Part shown: piece after piece, positions 7,769 to 16,060 of the stretch
Numbering within the stretch: the first letter of the stretch is position 1
Layout of the letters: each line of letters opens with the position of its first letter
Assembly: GCF_012272695.1 (NCBI RefSeq)
Contig: NZ_CP050902.1
Span: 744,001 to 808,000, forward strand
Length of the DNA stretch: 64,000 nucleotides
Direction: 5' to 3'
Source: Nocardioides sp. JQ2195
GTDB lineage: Bacteria; Actinomycetota; Actinomycetes; Propionibacteriales; Nocardioidaceae
Position numbers and translations under genes: made by a program
Notes under the pieces: model-generated
Told to the model about the DNA's origin: nothing
Databases searched by the model: none
What the model saw: the letters and a program-made list of their open reading frames with translations, nothing else

Positions 7769-10417
7769 ATGGGCAACATGGCTCACCAGCCCGCCATGCT
7801 GTCGACGCTGCGTGTGGCGGTCGGCGCCGAGACCCGGATGTTCACCGACCCGGTGGTCACCGTGGGGCGCGATGGACAGGCCCCGATCTCGCTGCAGCAC
7901 CCGGACGTCTCCCGGCGCCATGCCGAGTTCCGGCGTACCCGACAGGGATGGGTGCTGGTCGACCTCGACTCCACGAACGGCACGTGGCTCGGCGAGCAGC
8001 AGCTCGGCCAGGCGTTGCTCCCGGTCGGACGACCGGTCCACGTCCTGCTCGGGGGCAGCGAAGGCGTGCGGATGCAGGTGGAGGTCGTCCCTGCACAGGT
8101 GACCAGCGGTCCGCCCGGGCCTGCCTCGAGCCCGAGTGCGCACCCCGGGCACAGCACCGGTCCCGCGTCCCACCCCGCTGCCGAGCCGCGCCCCGCACCC
8201 TACGCCGGTCCGAGGTCCGACCCGGGTGCCCACCCGGACGCCCGCCCGGGGCACGGCTGGTCCGCCGGCCCCGCACAGCCGGCGCCGTCCCAGCCCGACT
8301 CGTTCCAGCCCGCGCCGTTCCAGCCCGCGCCGTTCCAGCCCGCGCCACCCTCCCGCGACGTACCGATCGCACCCGGGGCGATGACCCAGCCGTGGTACCC
8401 CGCGGGCGAGAGCCCGATGCCGCAGCCGCCACCGGGACACCTGGCCCACGGCCACACAGTCCTGCCCGGCAACCAGCTGCACGGCCGGCTGCTGACCATC
8501 GGTCGTTCGCGCACCTGCGACGTCGTGATCGACGACCCGCTCGTCTCCCGCCAGCACGCGACCCTGGTCCCTGGCCCGGCTCCGGTGCTCAACGACCTCG
8601 GCAGCTTCAACGGCACCTTCGTCAACGGCACTCGCCTCAACGGCAGCATCGCGCTGCACCCGGGTGACGAGGTCATCTTCGGCAACCAGACGTTCTCCTG
8701 GACCGGCACCGACCTGGCCTCGCGGGCCACCCGCACCGACCTCACGCTGTTCGCCGAGAACCTGACCACGGTCGCCAAGGGCGGCAAGCGGCTCCTCGAG
8801 GGGATGTCCTTCGAGCTGGGACCGTCGAGCCTGACCGCAGTCATCGGGCCTTCGGGTGCCGGCAAGTCGACGCTGCTGGGCGCCCTCACCGGCTCCAGCC
8901 CGGCCACCCACGGCCAGGTGATCTGGCAGGGCCAGGACCTCTACTCGCACTACGAGCAGCTGCGATTCCAGATCGGGCTGGTGCCCCAGTCCGACATCCA
9001 GCACCCGCAGCTGTCCGTGCGCCAGGGACTGTCCTACGCCTCCATGCTCCGGCTGCCTCCTGACACCACGGTGGAGGAGCGCTCCCAGCGAGTCCAGCAC
9101 GTCGTCTCGCAGATGCAGCTCGAGCGGCAGATCGACAACCGCATCGGCACCCAGCTCTCCGGCGGACAGCGCAAGCGCGTCTCCATCGCCACCGAGCTGC
9201 TGACCGCCCCGCCGCTGCTGTTCCTCGACGAGCCCACCTCCGGGCTCGACCCGGGGCTCGATCGCGACGTCATGCACCAGCTGCGCACCCTGGCCGACGA
9301 AGGTCGCGTGGTCATGGTGGTGACCCACTCCGTGCTCGCCCTCGACGTGTGCGACAACGTGCTGGTGCTCGCGCCCGGTGGCCGACGAGCCTACTTCGGT
9401 CCGCCCGGCGGGGTGCTCGAGCACTTCGGCTGCCGTGACTACCCGCAGGTCTTCGACCTGCTCGACGAGCCCGACCTGTGGCAGCGCATCCCGGCCCCAC
9501 CGGCACCGGTCGACACCGGCCGGTTGCCGTCGATGAACGCCCCGGTCACCCAGCCGCCGCTGCAGTCGATGAGCCGCCAGTTCTGGACGCTCGTGCGGCG
9601 CAACCTCGCGGTCACGGTCTCCGACAAGCTGCTGCTGGCGATGCTGGTGCTGCTGCCCCTCGCGCTCGGCGGCCTGAGCCGGGTGGTTCCCGGCGAGGCG
9701 GGCCTCGGCATCGCCCGCACGGCCGGGCCCGGGGAGCCCATGGACCACAAGGAGGCGTTGACCCGCCTCACCATCCTCATCATGGCCGCCGCGCTGATGG
9801 GCACGGCGGTGACCATTCGTGAGCTCGTCGGGGAGCGGCCGATCTTCCAGCGCGAGTACGCCGTCGGGCTCTCGCCGGGGATGTACCTGCTCAGCAAGGT
9901 CACCGTCCTCGGCACGGCCTGCTTCCTGCAGGGCATGGTCGTCACCTGGCTGGCCACGGTCGGCCTCCCCGGTCCGGACAGCGACGGCGCGCTCGGGTTG
10001 GGCACCTTCGAGGTCGCCCTCGCCATCGGCGGCCTCTGCTTCGTGATGGCGCTGCTCGGGCTGGCGGTCTCGGCGCTGGTCACCTCCAACGAGCAGACCA
10101 TGCCGGCCCTGGTCGGGCTGGTGATGGTGCAGCTCGTGCTGTGCGGCGCGCTGGTCCCGGTCGCCGGGCGCGTGGTGCTGGAGCAGCTGGCCTGGTTGTC
10201 CCCGGCTCGGTGGGCGTTCGCGGCCAGCTCGGCGACCGTCGACCTCGACAAGGCCAAGCATGCGCTGCCGAAGGCGAAGCAGGACGACCTCGACTCGCTC
10301 TACGACCAGTCGGCCGGGCAGTGGGTGCTGAACATGAGCATGATGTGGATCCTCGCCGCGGTGATCCTGGCCACCGCCTTCTGGTTGGTCCGACGCAGCG
10401 CCACGTCACGCCGCTGA
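7769..10417 (+). CDS. FHA-domain ABC-2 type transporter (ATPase and permease fused)
   Basis: An 882-residue inner-membrane protein. An FHA domain occupies about residues 20-90 (VGRDGQAPISL, SRRHAEF, DSTNGTW). A Pro-rich linker with three PAPFQ-type repeats follows, then a second FHA at about 240-310 (IGRSRTCDVVIDDPLVSRQH, SFNGTFVNG). The ABC ATPase has Walker A GPSGAGKST near 360, signature LSGGQRKR near 462 and Walker B LLFLDEPTSGLD. The C-terminal 250 residues form an ABC-2 permease with about six helices. The architecture resembles M. tuberculosis Rv1747, whose FHA domains bind phosphothreonine. The substrate is unknown. No Ser/Thr kinase gene is nearby. Confidence 0.9.
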   Translation: MGNMAHQPAMLSTLRVAVGAETRMFTDPVVTVGRDGQAPISLQHPDVSRRHAEFRRTRQGWVLVDLDSTNGTWLGEQQLGQALLPVGRPVHVLLGGSEGVRMQVEVVPAQVTSGPPGPASSPSAHPGHSTGPASHPAAEPRPAPYAGPRSDPGAHPDARPGHGWSAGPAQPAPSQPDSFQPAPFQPAPFQPAPPSRDVPIAPGAMTQPWYPAGESPMPQPPPGHLAHGHTVLPGNQLHGRLLTIGRSRTCDVVIDDPLVSRQHATLVPGPAPVLNDLGSFNGTFVNGTRLNGSIALHPGDEVIFGNQTFSWTGTDLASRATRTDLTLFAENLTTVAKGGKRLLEGMSFELGPSSLTAVIGPSGAGKSTLLGALTGSSPATHGQVIWQGQDLYSHYEQLRFQIGLVPQSDIQHPQLSVRQGLSYASMLRLPPDTTVEERSQRVQHVVSQMQLERQIDNRIGTQLSGGQRKRVSIATELLTAPPLLFLDEPTSGLDPGLDRDVMHQLRTLADEGRVVMVVTHSVLALDVCDNVLVLAPGGRRAYFGPPGGVLEHFGCRDYPQVFDLLDEPDLWQRIPAPPAPVDTGRLPSMNAPVTQPPLQSMSRQFWTLVRRNLAVTVSDKLLLAMLVLLPLALGGLSRVVPGEAGLGIARTAGPGEPMDHKEALTRLTILIMAAALMGTAVTIRELVGERPIFQREYAVGLSPGMYLLSKVTVLGTACFLQGMVVTWLATVGLPGPDSDGALGLGTFEVALAIGGLCFVMALLGLAVSALVTSNEQTMPALVGLVMVQLVLCGALVPVAGRVVLEQLAWLSPARWAFAASSATVDLDKAKHALPKAKQDDLDSLYDQSAGQWVLNMSMMWILAAVILATAFWLVRRSATSRR

Positions 10418-10526
10418 CCCTGTCCAGGTCGGGACTCCTGGGTCCCGGGAGCGATCCGCGACGCTGTGGTCCCGATTTGCAGGGGGCCGCGTGCAACAAA
10501 TCCGCTCGCGCCGGCGTGAGATGTGC

Positions 10527-11036
10527 ATGGATGTGGTGGTGGCCGACCTCGAGTTCGACGAATGGGTGAGTGCGCGGATCCCCGCGCTGCTGCGCTTCGC
10601 CTATCTCGTCACGGGAAGTCGCGAGGCTGCCGACGACGTGCTCCAGAGCGTGCTGACCCGCTCGTTCGAGCGGTGGAGCACGGTGCGGCGTACGCACGAT
10701 CCGGACGCCTACGTGCGCCGGATGATCATCAACGAGAACGTCTCCTCGTGGCGGCGGTGGGGCAAGCGGCAGACGCCGGTGCCGGAGATCGTCGACCGGC
10801 ACCGGGTGAGCGACCCGTCCGACCAGGTCAGCAATGCCGATGCGGTGTGGCGGGTCTGCCAGGCACTGCCCAGGCGACAACGTGCGGCGGTCGTGCTGCG
10901 GTTCTACGAAGACCTCGACCACCGAGAGATCGCCGGCATTCTCGGGTGTTCCGAGGTGACCGTCCGCTCCCAGATCCATCGCGCACTCGCGGCCCTGCGG
11001 GCCGAGCTCGAACGTCAGGAGGCCGACGATGACTGA
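10527..11036 (+). CDS. SigE-family ECF RNA polymerase sigma factor
   Basis: The 169-residue product has sigma region 2 (LLRFAYLVTGSREAADDVLQSVLTR in two parts, residues about 15-45) and region 4 with a helix-turn-helix (LPRRQRAAVVLRFYEDLDHREIAGILGCSEVTVRSQIHRAL, in parts). This is the actinobacterial SigE-family layout. Start choice is uncertain: ATG 10527 or 10521, or GTG 10491, and none has a strong SD. The 3' end overlaps the next gene by eight bases, and that gene encodes a single-pass membrane protein likely to be its partner or anti-sigma. Confidence 0.88.
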   Translation: MDVVVADLEFDEWVSARIPALLRFAYLVTGSREAADDVLQSVLTRSFERWSTVRRTHDPDAYVRRMIINENVSSWRRWGKRQTPVPEIVDRHRVSDPSDQVSNADAVWRVCQALPRRQRAAVVLRFYEDLDHREIAGILGCSEVTVRSQIHRALAALRAELERQEADDD

Positions 11037-12201
11037 GCAGCACAGCGACCAGGAGCTGGAACGGATCATGCGACAAGGGCTCGTCGACCGTGCCGCGCAC
11101 GCGGCGGACGCGCTCGAGGAGCCGATGCGGACACGGCCCCCGCGACCTCGGGGCTGGCTCGGCGTGGCGGCCGTGGCGGCCGCGGTGGTCGTCGGTGGGC
11201 CACTCGTGTGGCACTTCGCGGGAGCCGACCAGCGCAGCCCTGCCCCCGACGACCGCGTGGCGGCGGACTCCGGGAAGCCTGCCAGCTGGCGGGTCGAGTC
11301 CTACGGCGGGGTGCAGGTGCGCGTCCCCCCGACCTGGGGCTGGGGCGGCGCCCCGATGGCCAACCTCGACGCGGGGGATGAGCGTCCCCTCGACTGCGGA
11401 GCCGCGGCGTTCGTGAGGCCCGGCAGCTCCGACTACGAGACCGTCCCGCGGGACACCCCGTACGTCGGCCGTCCGGTGATGATGACCGACGCGTGCGCGA
11501 TCGTGGGGCTGGAGAACGCGCCGGCGGCGCCGGCCCCGGCCGCGGACTCGGTGTGGCTGGATGCCGCCGGCGTCGAGGTCGGCACGACGGAGCTCGGCGA
11601 CGGCTACGTCCGCGAGACCGTGGAAGTCGGACGTGGCACGGTCACCGTCACCAGTGACGACCCCGCCCTTCGAGCGAGGATCTTGGCCACGGCCGAAGCG
11701 GTCGACGTGGACGACAACGGGTGCCGGGCAGACGCCACGTGGTCCGACGTACCCGCCGGCGACCTGCGCGACGTCGACCCGGAGTCGCTGTCCGTGTGTG
11801 CCTACGAGACCGTCGGCGGCGAGACCATGTTGGTCTGGTCCACCCGTCGCGACGCACGCGCGGCCACCGCGTACGGCGACGCCGTGGAGCTCTCATCAGC
11901 GACCTACGACCCGATCCGGCTCTGCACGGAGCAGCCGGAGGGGCAGTGGCTGGCGGTCGGCGTCAACGGCAAGGACGGGAGGACCGCTTGGACCGCGGCG
12001 GTGATGGGAGAGTGTGCGCAGATCCAGTGGCACTATCGCGCGCAGGGTGATCCGGAGTCGCTGGCTGCCTCACCGGTCATTCCCCGCACGGTGAAGCCTT
12101 GGGGTGGTTCCGAGGCACGTGCCTATCTGGTCGGCCCGGTGAAGTGGAGGGAGTACGCCGGCAAGGAGGGCGCGGGCATGTTCCGCGGGATCCTGGGCTG
12201 A
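11029..12201 (+). CDS. single-pass membrane protein paired with the sigma factor, putative anti-sigma
   Basis: A 390-residue protein of no recognised family. About 40 cytosolic residues (MTEQHSDQELERIMRQGLVD...) precede one membrane helix (about 43-62, WLGVAAVAAAVVVGGPLVW). A long extracellular region with several Cys and Trp follows. Overlap of eight bases with the ECF sigma gene and the topology suggest a regulator of that sigma factor, but no ZAS zinc motif (HXXXCXXC) is visible. The function is inferred from context. A palindromic repeat starts directly after the stop. Confidence 0.7.
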   Translation: MTEQHSDQELERIMRQGLVDRAAHAADALEEPMRTRPPRPRGWLGVAAVAAAVVVGGPLVWHFAGADQRSPAPDDRVAADSGKPASWRVESYGGVQVRVPPTWGWGGAPMANLDAGDERPLDCGAAAFVRPGSSDYETVPRDTPYVGRPVMMTDACAIVGLENAPAAPAPAADSVWLDAAGVEVGTTELGDGYVRETVEVGRGTVTVTSDDPALRARILATAEAVDVDDNGCRADATWSDVPAGDLRDVDPESLSVCAYETVGGETMLVWSTRRDARAATAYGDAVELSSATYDPIRLCTEQPEGQWLAVGVNGKDGRTAWTAAVMGECAQIQWHYRAQGDPESLAASPVIPRTVKPWGGSEARAYLVGPVKWREYAGKEGAGMFRGILG

Positions 12202-12240
12202 GTGGTTTCGAGACGGCTCGTTCCTCGCCTCCTCAACCAC
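12202..12240 (+). repeat. dispersed palindromic (REP-like) element, copy 1
   Basis: Outer arms GTGGTT (12202-12207) and AACCAC (12235-12240) enclose an asymmetric internal loop, TCGAGAC on the left and TCCTC on the right, and a short inner stem. It begins at the base after the stop codon. The element at 14844-14882 has the same internal loop but outer arms GTGGTC/GACCAC, so the pairing is kept by covariation. Confidence 0.7.
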
Positions 12241-12413
12241 CGTCGACCGGTGGCTGGTTGCTGGCCTGCTCAGCCACGGCCGACCGGTGGCTGCGTGCTG
12301 GCCTGCTCGCCCACGGCCGATCGGTGGCTGGGTGCTGGCCTGCTCAGCCACGGCCGATCGGTGGCTGGGTGCTCGCCTCCTCAACCACCGTCGACCGGCG
12401 GCTGTGGAATAGG
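12229..12413 (+). repeat. 37-bp tandem repeat, five copies (minisatellite)
   Basis: Five consecutive 37-bp units start at 12229, 12266, 12303, 12340 and 12377. Each has a core C/T-CGGTGGCTG. The three middle units begin CTGCTC and the outer two begin CTCCTCAACCACC, which is the end of the palindromic element at 12202-12240. The array sits between the putative anti-sigma gene and the monooxygenase. 37 is not divisible by three, so one unit shifts frame; it is unlikely to be coding. Confidence 0.85.
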
Positions 12414-12440
12414 GGAGCGGCACGAGCCGTTGGCACGGAC

Positions 12441-13553
12441 GTGACCTCCGCTGTGGCCGCCCCAACTGTGCCCGCCCCAACTGTTCCTGCCCCAACTGTT
12501 CCTGCCCTGTCCGTGCTCGACCTCGTCCCGGTGCGGACGAACCAGACCACGGCCGATGCCGTGAACGCCTCGCGATCGTTGGCGACGACAGCCGACACCG
12601 AGGGGTACCGCCGCTACTGGGTGGCCGAGCACCACAACATGCCGGCCGTGGCCGCCACCAACCCGCCGGTGATGATCAGCTTGCTGGCCGCCGCGACCGA
12701 GCGGATCCGGGTCGGCTCCGGCGGCGTGATGCTGCCCAACCACGCGCCGCTCGTCGTGGCTGAGCAGTTCGCCCTGCTGGAGGCGGCCTTCCCCGGTCGC
12801 ATCGACCTGGGCATCGGCCGCGCACCCGGCACCGATCCGGTCACCGGCTACGCGCTGCGCCACGGCGCAGGGGGCGTGGGCGATGACGCGGTCGAGCGCT
12901 TCCCGGAGTACGTCGAGAACATCGTCGCGATGATGGACGAGGCCGGGGTCGGCATCTCCGTGGCCGGGCGCACGCACGAGCTGCGGGCCACCCCGAGGGC
13001 GACGTCGCAGGCGGCGGTCTGGCTGCTGGGATCCTCCGACTACTCAGCCCGTCTCGCTGCGCGCCTCGGGCTTCCCTACGTCTTCGCGCACCACTTCTCG
13101 GGCAACGGCACCGCGGAGGCGCTCGAGCTCTATCGGTCGACGTACCAGCCCTCGCCCGGGCACCCCGAGCCGCGCACGTTCCTGACCGTGAACGCGGCCG
13201 TGGCAGAGACGGCCGAGGAGGCTGAGCGGGTCGCACTGCCCCAGCTGCTGGCGATGGTCGCCCTGCGCACCGGCGGTCGGCTGCAGCCGCAGCTCCTGGT
13301 GGAGGAGGCGGAAGCGACGGAGATCCCCGATGCGCACCTGCCGCTGGTGGAGGCGATGCGCCGGCGCTGGGTGATCGGCGACCCGTCTGTCGCGGCCAAG
13401 CAGACCGCCGAGCTGGCCGCCCAGTTCGACGTCGACGAGGTGATGGTGCACCCGGTTGCCGGGGCGTACGCCGCGGAGTCGCCCGACGCCGCACCGGCCA
13501 GGGAGACCACCTTGCGCCTGTTGGCGCAGGCGATGGGCCCGATCCAGACCTGA
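12441..13553 (+). CDS. LLM-class (luciferase-like) flavin-dependent monooxygenase
   Basis: A 370-residue TIM-barrel flavoprotein family member. Motifs are RYWVAEHHNMPAVAATNPPV (residues about 55-75), RIRVGSGGVMLPNH and GRIDLGIGRAPGTDP, which bind FMN/F420-type cofactors in this family. The substrate is not predictable. The start is uncertain: GTG 12441, 12453 or 12468. The 5' end carries a 15-bp repeat giving VPAPT three times, just before the domain begins at LSVLDLVPVR. The open frame extends upstream through the minisatellite, but that part is not protein-like. Confidence 0.88.
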   Translation: MTSAVAAPTVPAPTVPAPTVPALSVLDLVPVRTNQTTADAVNASRSLATTADTEGYRRYWVAEHHNMPAVAATNPPVMISLLAAATERIRVGSGGVMLPNHAPLVVAEQFALLEAAFPGRIDLGIGRAPGTDPVTGYALRHGAGGVGDDAVERFPEYVENIVAMMDEAGVGISVAGRTHELRATPRATSQAAVWLLGSSDYSARLAARLGLPYVFAHHFSGNGTAEALELYRSTYQPSPGHPEPRTFLTVNAAVAETAEEAERVALPQLLAMVALRTGGRLQPQLLVEEAEATEIPDAHLPLVEAMRRRWVIGDPSVAAKQTAELAAQFDVDEVMVHPVAGAYAAESPDAAPARETTLRLLAQAMGPIQT

Positions 13554-13577
13554 TTAGGGTTTGCCGCGGCCACGCAC

Positions 13578-13664
13578 TAGACTGGTGCGTCGGCCCAACG
13601 TGGGTCTGTTTCGTGGTGCCTCGCGGCTGCCCGGACACCGAGCCCCTTTCACGCGTGAGAGGGG
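13578..13664 (+). promoter_or_regulatory. infA leader: -10 box and palindromic hairpin
   Basis: A TAGACT -10 box (13578-13583) lies 228 bp before infA, giving a long leader. A perfect 11-bp half-palindrome, CCCCTTTCACG with CGTGAGAGGGG (one G-T pair, 13643-13664), can form a cruciform or hairpin. The remaining 13665-13800 shows no gene. The alpha operon therefore seems to have its own promoter here. No convincing -35 was found. Confidence 0.45.
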
Positions 13665-13811
13665 ATCCGGACCGGGGAATCGGGTGCCATGCAGACGGCT
13701 TCACGAGGTCCACTCCCACTCGTTGGGAGAGGTTCCCGGGCCAGCTGGGGCCGGCCATCCGGTCGCAGTGCACCACGGTAGACGTATCCGTTTCAACAGA
13801 TTGTGGAGGAC

Positions 13812-14033
13812 ATGCCGAAGAAAGAAGGCGTGATCGAACTCGAGGGCACCATCACGGAGGCCCTTCCGAATGCCATGTTCCGTGTTGAGCTCAGCAACGG
13901 ACACAAGGTTCTCGCCCACATCAGCGGCAAGATGCGCCAGCACTACATCCGCATCCTTCCTGAGGACCGGGTCGTGGTGGAGCTCTCGCCGTACGACCTG
14001 ACTCGCGGTCGGATCGTCTACCGCTACAAGTGA
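13812..14033 (+). CDS. infA: translation initiation factor IF-1
   Basis: The 73-residue OB-fold protein binds the 30S A site. The sequence [20 protein letters not shown] and GRIVYRYK at the end are diagnostic and the length is exact. ATG 13812 follows GGAGGAC and gives the family start; the upstream in-frame GTG 13803 would overlap the SD. It is the first gene of the alpha operon. Confidence 0.98.
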   Translation: MPKKEGVIELEGTITEALPNAMFRVELSNGHKVLAHISGKMRQHYIRILPEDRVVVELSPYDLTRGRIVYRYK

Positions 14034-14061
14034 CAGCCGAATACACGAAAGGACCGTCCTC

Positions 14062-14175
14062 GTGAAGGTCAAGCCGAGCGTCGGCAAGATGTGTGACAAG
14101 TGCAAGGTGATTCGTCGCCACGGCCGCGTCATGGTCATCTGCGAGAACCCGCGCCACAAGCAGCGTCAAGGCTGA
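14062..14175 (+). CDS. rpmJ: 50S ribosomal protein L36, zinc type
   Basis: A 37-residue protein that starts at GTG 14062 ([20 protein letters not shown], then [16 protein letters not shown]). The zinc ligands Cys11, Cys14, Cys27 and His32 are all present, so this is the C+ form. AAAGGACCGTCCTC precedes the GTG. It lies 28 bp after infA, the standard infA-rpmJ order. Confidence 0.97.
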   Translation: MKVKPSVGKMCDKCKVIRRHGRVMVICENPRHKQRQG

Positions 14176-14180
14176 AGCCA

Positions 14181-14199
14181 CGCGCAACGAAGTTGCGCG
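14181..14199 (+). terminator. hairpin after rpmJ, possible attenuator
   Basis: A perfect 8-bp stem, CGCGCAAC (14181-14188) with GTTGCGCG (14192-14199), has a GAA triloop and starts five bases after the rpmJ stop. No T-run follows. The rest of the 288-bp gap to rpsM (14200-14463) shows no gene. An SD-like AGAAAGGGCC stands before rpsM. Confidence 0.45.
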
Positions 14200-14463
14200 A
14201 GGCGTCTCAGTCGCAGATCGAGCAAGTCCTCCGGTCGAGCTTGCGAGACCGGAACGGACGCGTCGAAATCCAGTGAGATGAAGACGAGCCCGTCACAACT
14301 GAACACAACGACAACGTGATCGCTTAGGCCGCCCCGCTCGTCGGGAGAGCCGAAACCACCTCCGGAGCAGAAGGCCGGAGCCTGGCAGACGTCAGGGCGC
14401 GACACGACCGAAACCTCTGTGAACTACCGAAGGGCGCAAGCTCTTCACAGAAAGGGCCATCAC

Positions 14464-14838
14464 ATGGCACGCCTTGTTGGTGTTGACCTCCCGCGTGACA
14501 AGCGCATCGAGATCGCACTCACCTACATCTTCGGCATCGGCCGAACCCGCTCCCAGCAGCTGCTGGAAGCAACCGGGGTCAACCCGAACCTCCGCGTCCA
14601 CGAACTGGGCGACGCAGAGCTGGTCAAGCTCCGTGACGAGATCGAAGCCAACTTCAAGATCGAGGGTGACCTCCGTCGCGAGGTCCAGGCAGACATCCGC
14701 CGCAAGATCGAGATCGGCAGCTACCAGGGTCGCCGCCACCGCATGGGCCTTCCGGTCCGCGGTCAGCGCACCAAGACCAACGCGCGCACCCGCAAGGGCC
14801 CCAAGCGCACTGTTGCCGGCAAGAAGAAGACCAAGTGA
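14464..14838 (+). CDS. rpsM: 30S ribosomal protein S13
   Basis: The 124-residue product sits in the 30S head and contacts the P-site tRNA and the L5 bridge. The motifs [34 protein letters not shown] and [15 protein letters not shown] are diagnostic. ATG 14464 follows AGAAAGGGCCATCAC. The frame opens earlier (14419), but those residues are not part of S13. Confidence 0.97.
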   Translation: MARLVGVDLPRDKRIEIALTYIFGIGRTRSQQLLEATGVNPNLRVHELGDAELVKLRDEIEANFKIEGDLRREVQADIRRKIEIGSYQGRRHRMGLPVRGQRTKTNARTRKGPKRTVAGKKKTK

Positions 14839-14843
14839 TCCGA

Positions 14844-14882
14844 GTGGTCTCGAGACGGTCGCTGCGCGACCTCCTCGACCAC
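14844..14882 (+). repeat. dispersed palindromic (REP-like) element, copy 2
   Basis: Outer arms GTGGTC (14844-14849) and GACCAC (14877-14882), internal loop TCGAGAC opposite TCCTC, inner stem GGTCGC/GCGACC with a TGC loop. It sits five bases after the rpsM stop inside the alpha operon. It has the same architecture as 12202-12240. It may affect mRNA stability or partial termination (inference). Confidence 0.72.
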
Positions 14883-14944
14883 CGGGGTCTCTGACTCCTA
14901 CTTCCTCGTTCCCACAGCTTCCAGCAAACTTCAGGAGATATTGA

Positions 14945-15352
14945 ATGCCTCCCAAGAGCCGCACCGCGGCCGGCGCCAAGAAGGTGCGCCGCAAGGAGAA
15001 GAAGAACATCGCTCAGGGCGAAGCCCACATCAAGAGCACGTTCAACAACACCATCGTCACGATCACGGACCCCACGGGCGCCGTGATCTCGTGGGCCTCC
15101 GCCGGCACCGTCGGCTTCAAGGGCTCGCGCAAGTCGACGCCGTTCGCGGCACAGATGGCAGCCGAGGCTGCCGGTCGTCGGGCCATGGACCACGGCATGA
15201 AGAAGATCGACGTCTTCGTCAAGGGTCCGGGCTCGGGTCGCGAGACGGCGATCCGGTCCCTGGGTGCGATCGGCCTCGAGGTCGGCACCATCCAGGACGT
15301 CACGCCCACCCCGCACAACGGATGCCGGCCGCCCAAGCGCCGTCGCGTCTGA
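14945..15352 (+). CDS. rpsK: 30S ribosomal protein S11
   Basis: The 135-residue product lies in the 30S platform near the mRNA exit. The motifs [40 protein letters not shown] and [18 protein letters not shown] are diagnostic. AGGAGATATTGA precedes the ATG. It stands in the alpha operon between rpsM and rpsD, the normal order. Confidence 0.98.
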   Translation: MPPKSRTAAGAKKVRRKEKKNIAQGEAHIKSTFNNTIVTITDPTGAVISWASAGTVGFKGSRKSTPFAAQMAAEAAGRRAMDHGMKKIDVFVKGPGSGRETAIRSLGAIGLEVGTIQDVTPTPHNGCRPPKRRRV

Positions 15353-15384
15353 TCGACCCGAGACTTTCAAGGAGACTTTGAGAT

Positions 15385-15993
15385 ATGGCCCGCTACACCG
15401 GCCCCATGACCAAGAAGTCGCGCCGTCTCGGTGTCGACCTCGTTGGTGGCGACCAGGCTTTCGAGCGTCGCCCCTACCCGCCCGGCCAGCACGGCCGCGG
15501 CCGCATCAAGGAGAGCGAGTACCTCCTCCAGCTTCGCGAGAAGCAGAAGGCGCGCATCTCCTACGGCATCCTCGAGAAGCAGTTCCACAACTACTACGTG
15601 GAGGCCTCGCGCCGTCCCGGCAAGACCGGTGACAACCTGCTGCAGCTCCTCGAGTGCCGCCTCGACAACGTGGTCTACCGTGCCGGCTTCGCCCGCACCC
15701 GTCGCCACGCCCGTCAGCTCGTCGTTCACGGCCACTTCAAGGTGAACGGCAAGAAGGTCGACATCCCGTCGTTCCAGGTGACCGCCCACGACGTCATCGA
15801 CGTTCGTGAGAAGTCGCTGGAGATGACCCCGTTCATCGTGGCTCGCGAGACCCACGGCGAGCGCGTCGTCCCTGCATGGCTCGAGGCACTGCCGAACCGC
15901 ATGCGCGTCCTCGTGCACCAGCTCCCCGTCAGGGCCCAGATCGACATCCCGGTCCAGGAGCAGCTGATCGTCGAGTTCTACTCGAAGAAGTAA
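15385..15993 (+). CDS. rpsD: 30S ribosomal protein S4
   Basis: The 202-residue product initiates 16S rRNA 5'-domain assembly and autoregulates the alpha operon in enterobacteria. The S4 RNA-binding domain is seen as [20 protein letters not shown] and [16 protein letters not shown], and the C-terminus [15 protein letters not shown] is typical. No zinc Cys cluster is present at the N-terminus ([19 protein letters not shown]). AAGGAGACTTTGAGAT precedes the ATG. Confidence 0.98.
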   Translation: MARYTGPMTKKSRRLGVDLVGGDQAFERRPYPPGQHGRGRIKESEYLLQLREKQKARISYGILEKQFHNYYVEASRRPGKTGDNLLQLLECRLDNVVYRAGFARTRRHARQLVVHGHFKVNGKKVDIPSFQVTAHDVIDVREKSLEMTPFIVARETHGERVVPAWLEALPNRMRVLVHQLPVRAQIDIPVQEQLIVEFYSKK

Positions 15994-16060
15994 TCCCTCC
16001 CTTTCGCCACTGCAGTTCGGGCCCATCAAATGGTGGTTGGTCCCGGAAAGGAAAGAATCA

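Noticed and set aside
12229..12413. CRISPR array
   Set aside because: The five 37-bp units are directly adjacent, with no spacers, and no cas genes are present. It is a tandem repeat.
12099..12440. Extension of the monooxygenase gene upstream to 12099
   Set aside because: The added residues overlap the previous gene and translate the 37-bp minisatellite; no homologous domain is visible before about residue 20 of the chosen start.
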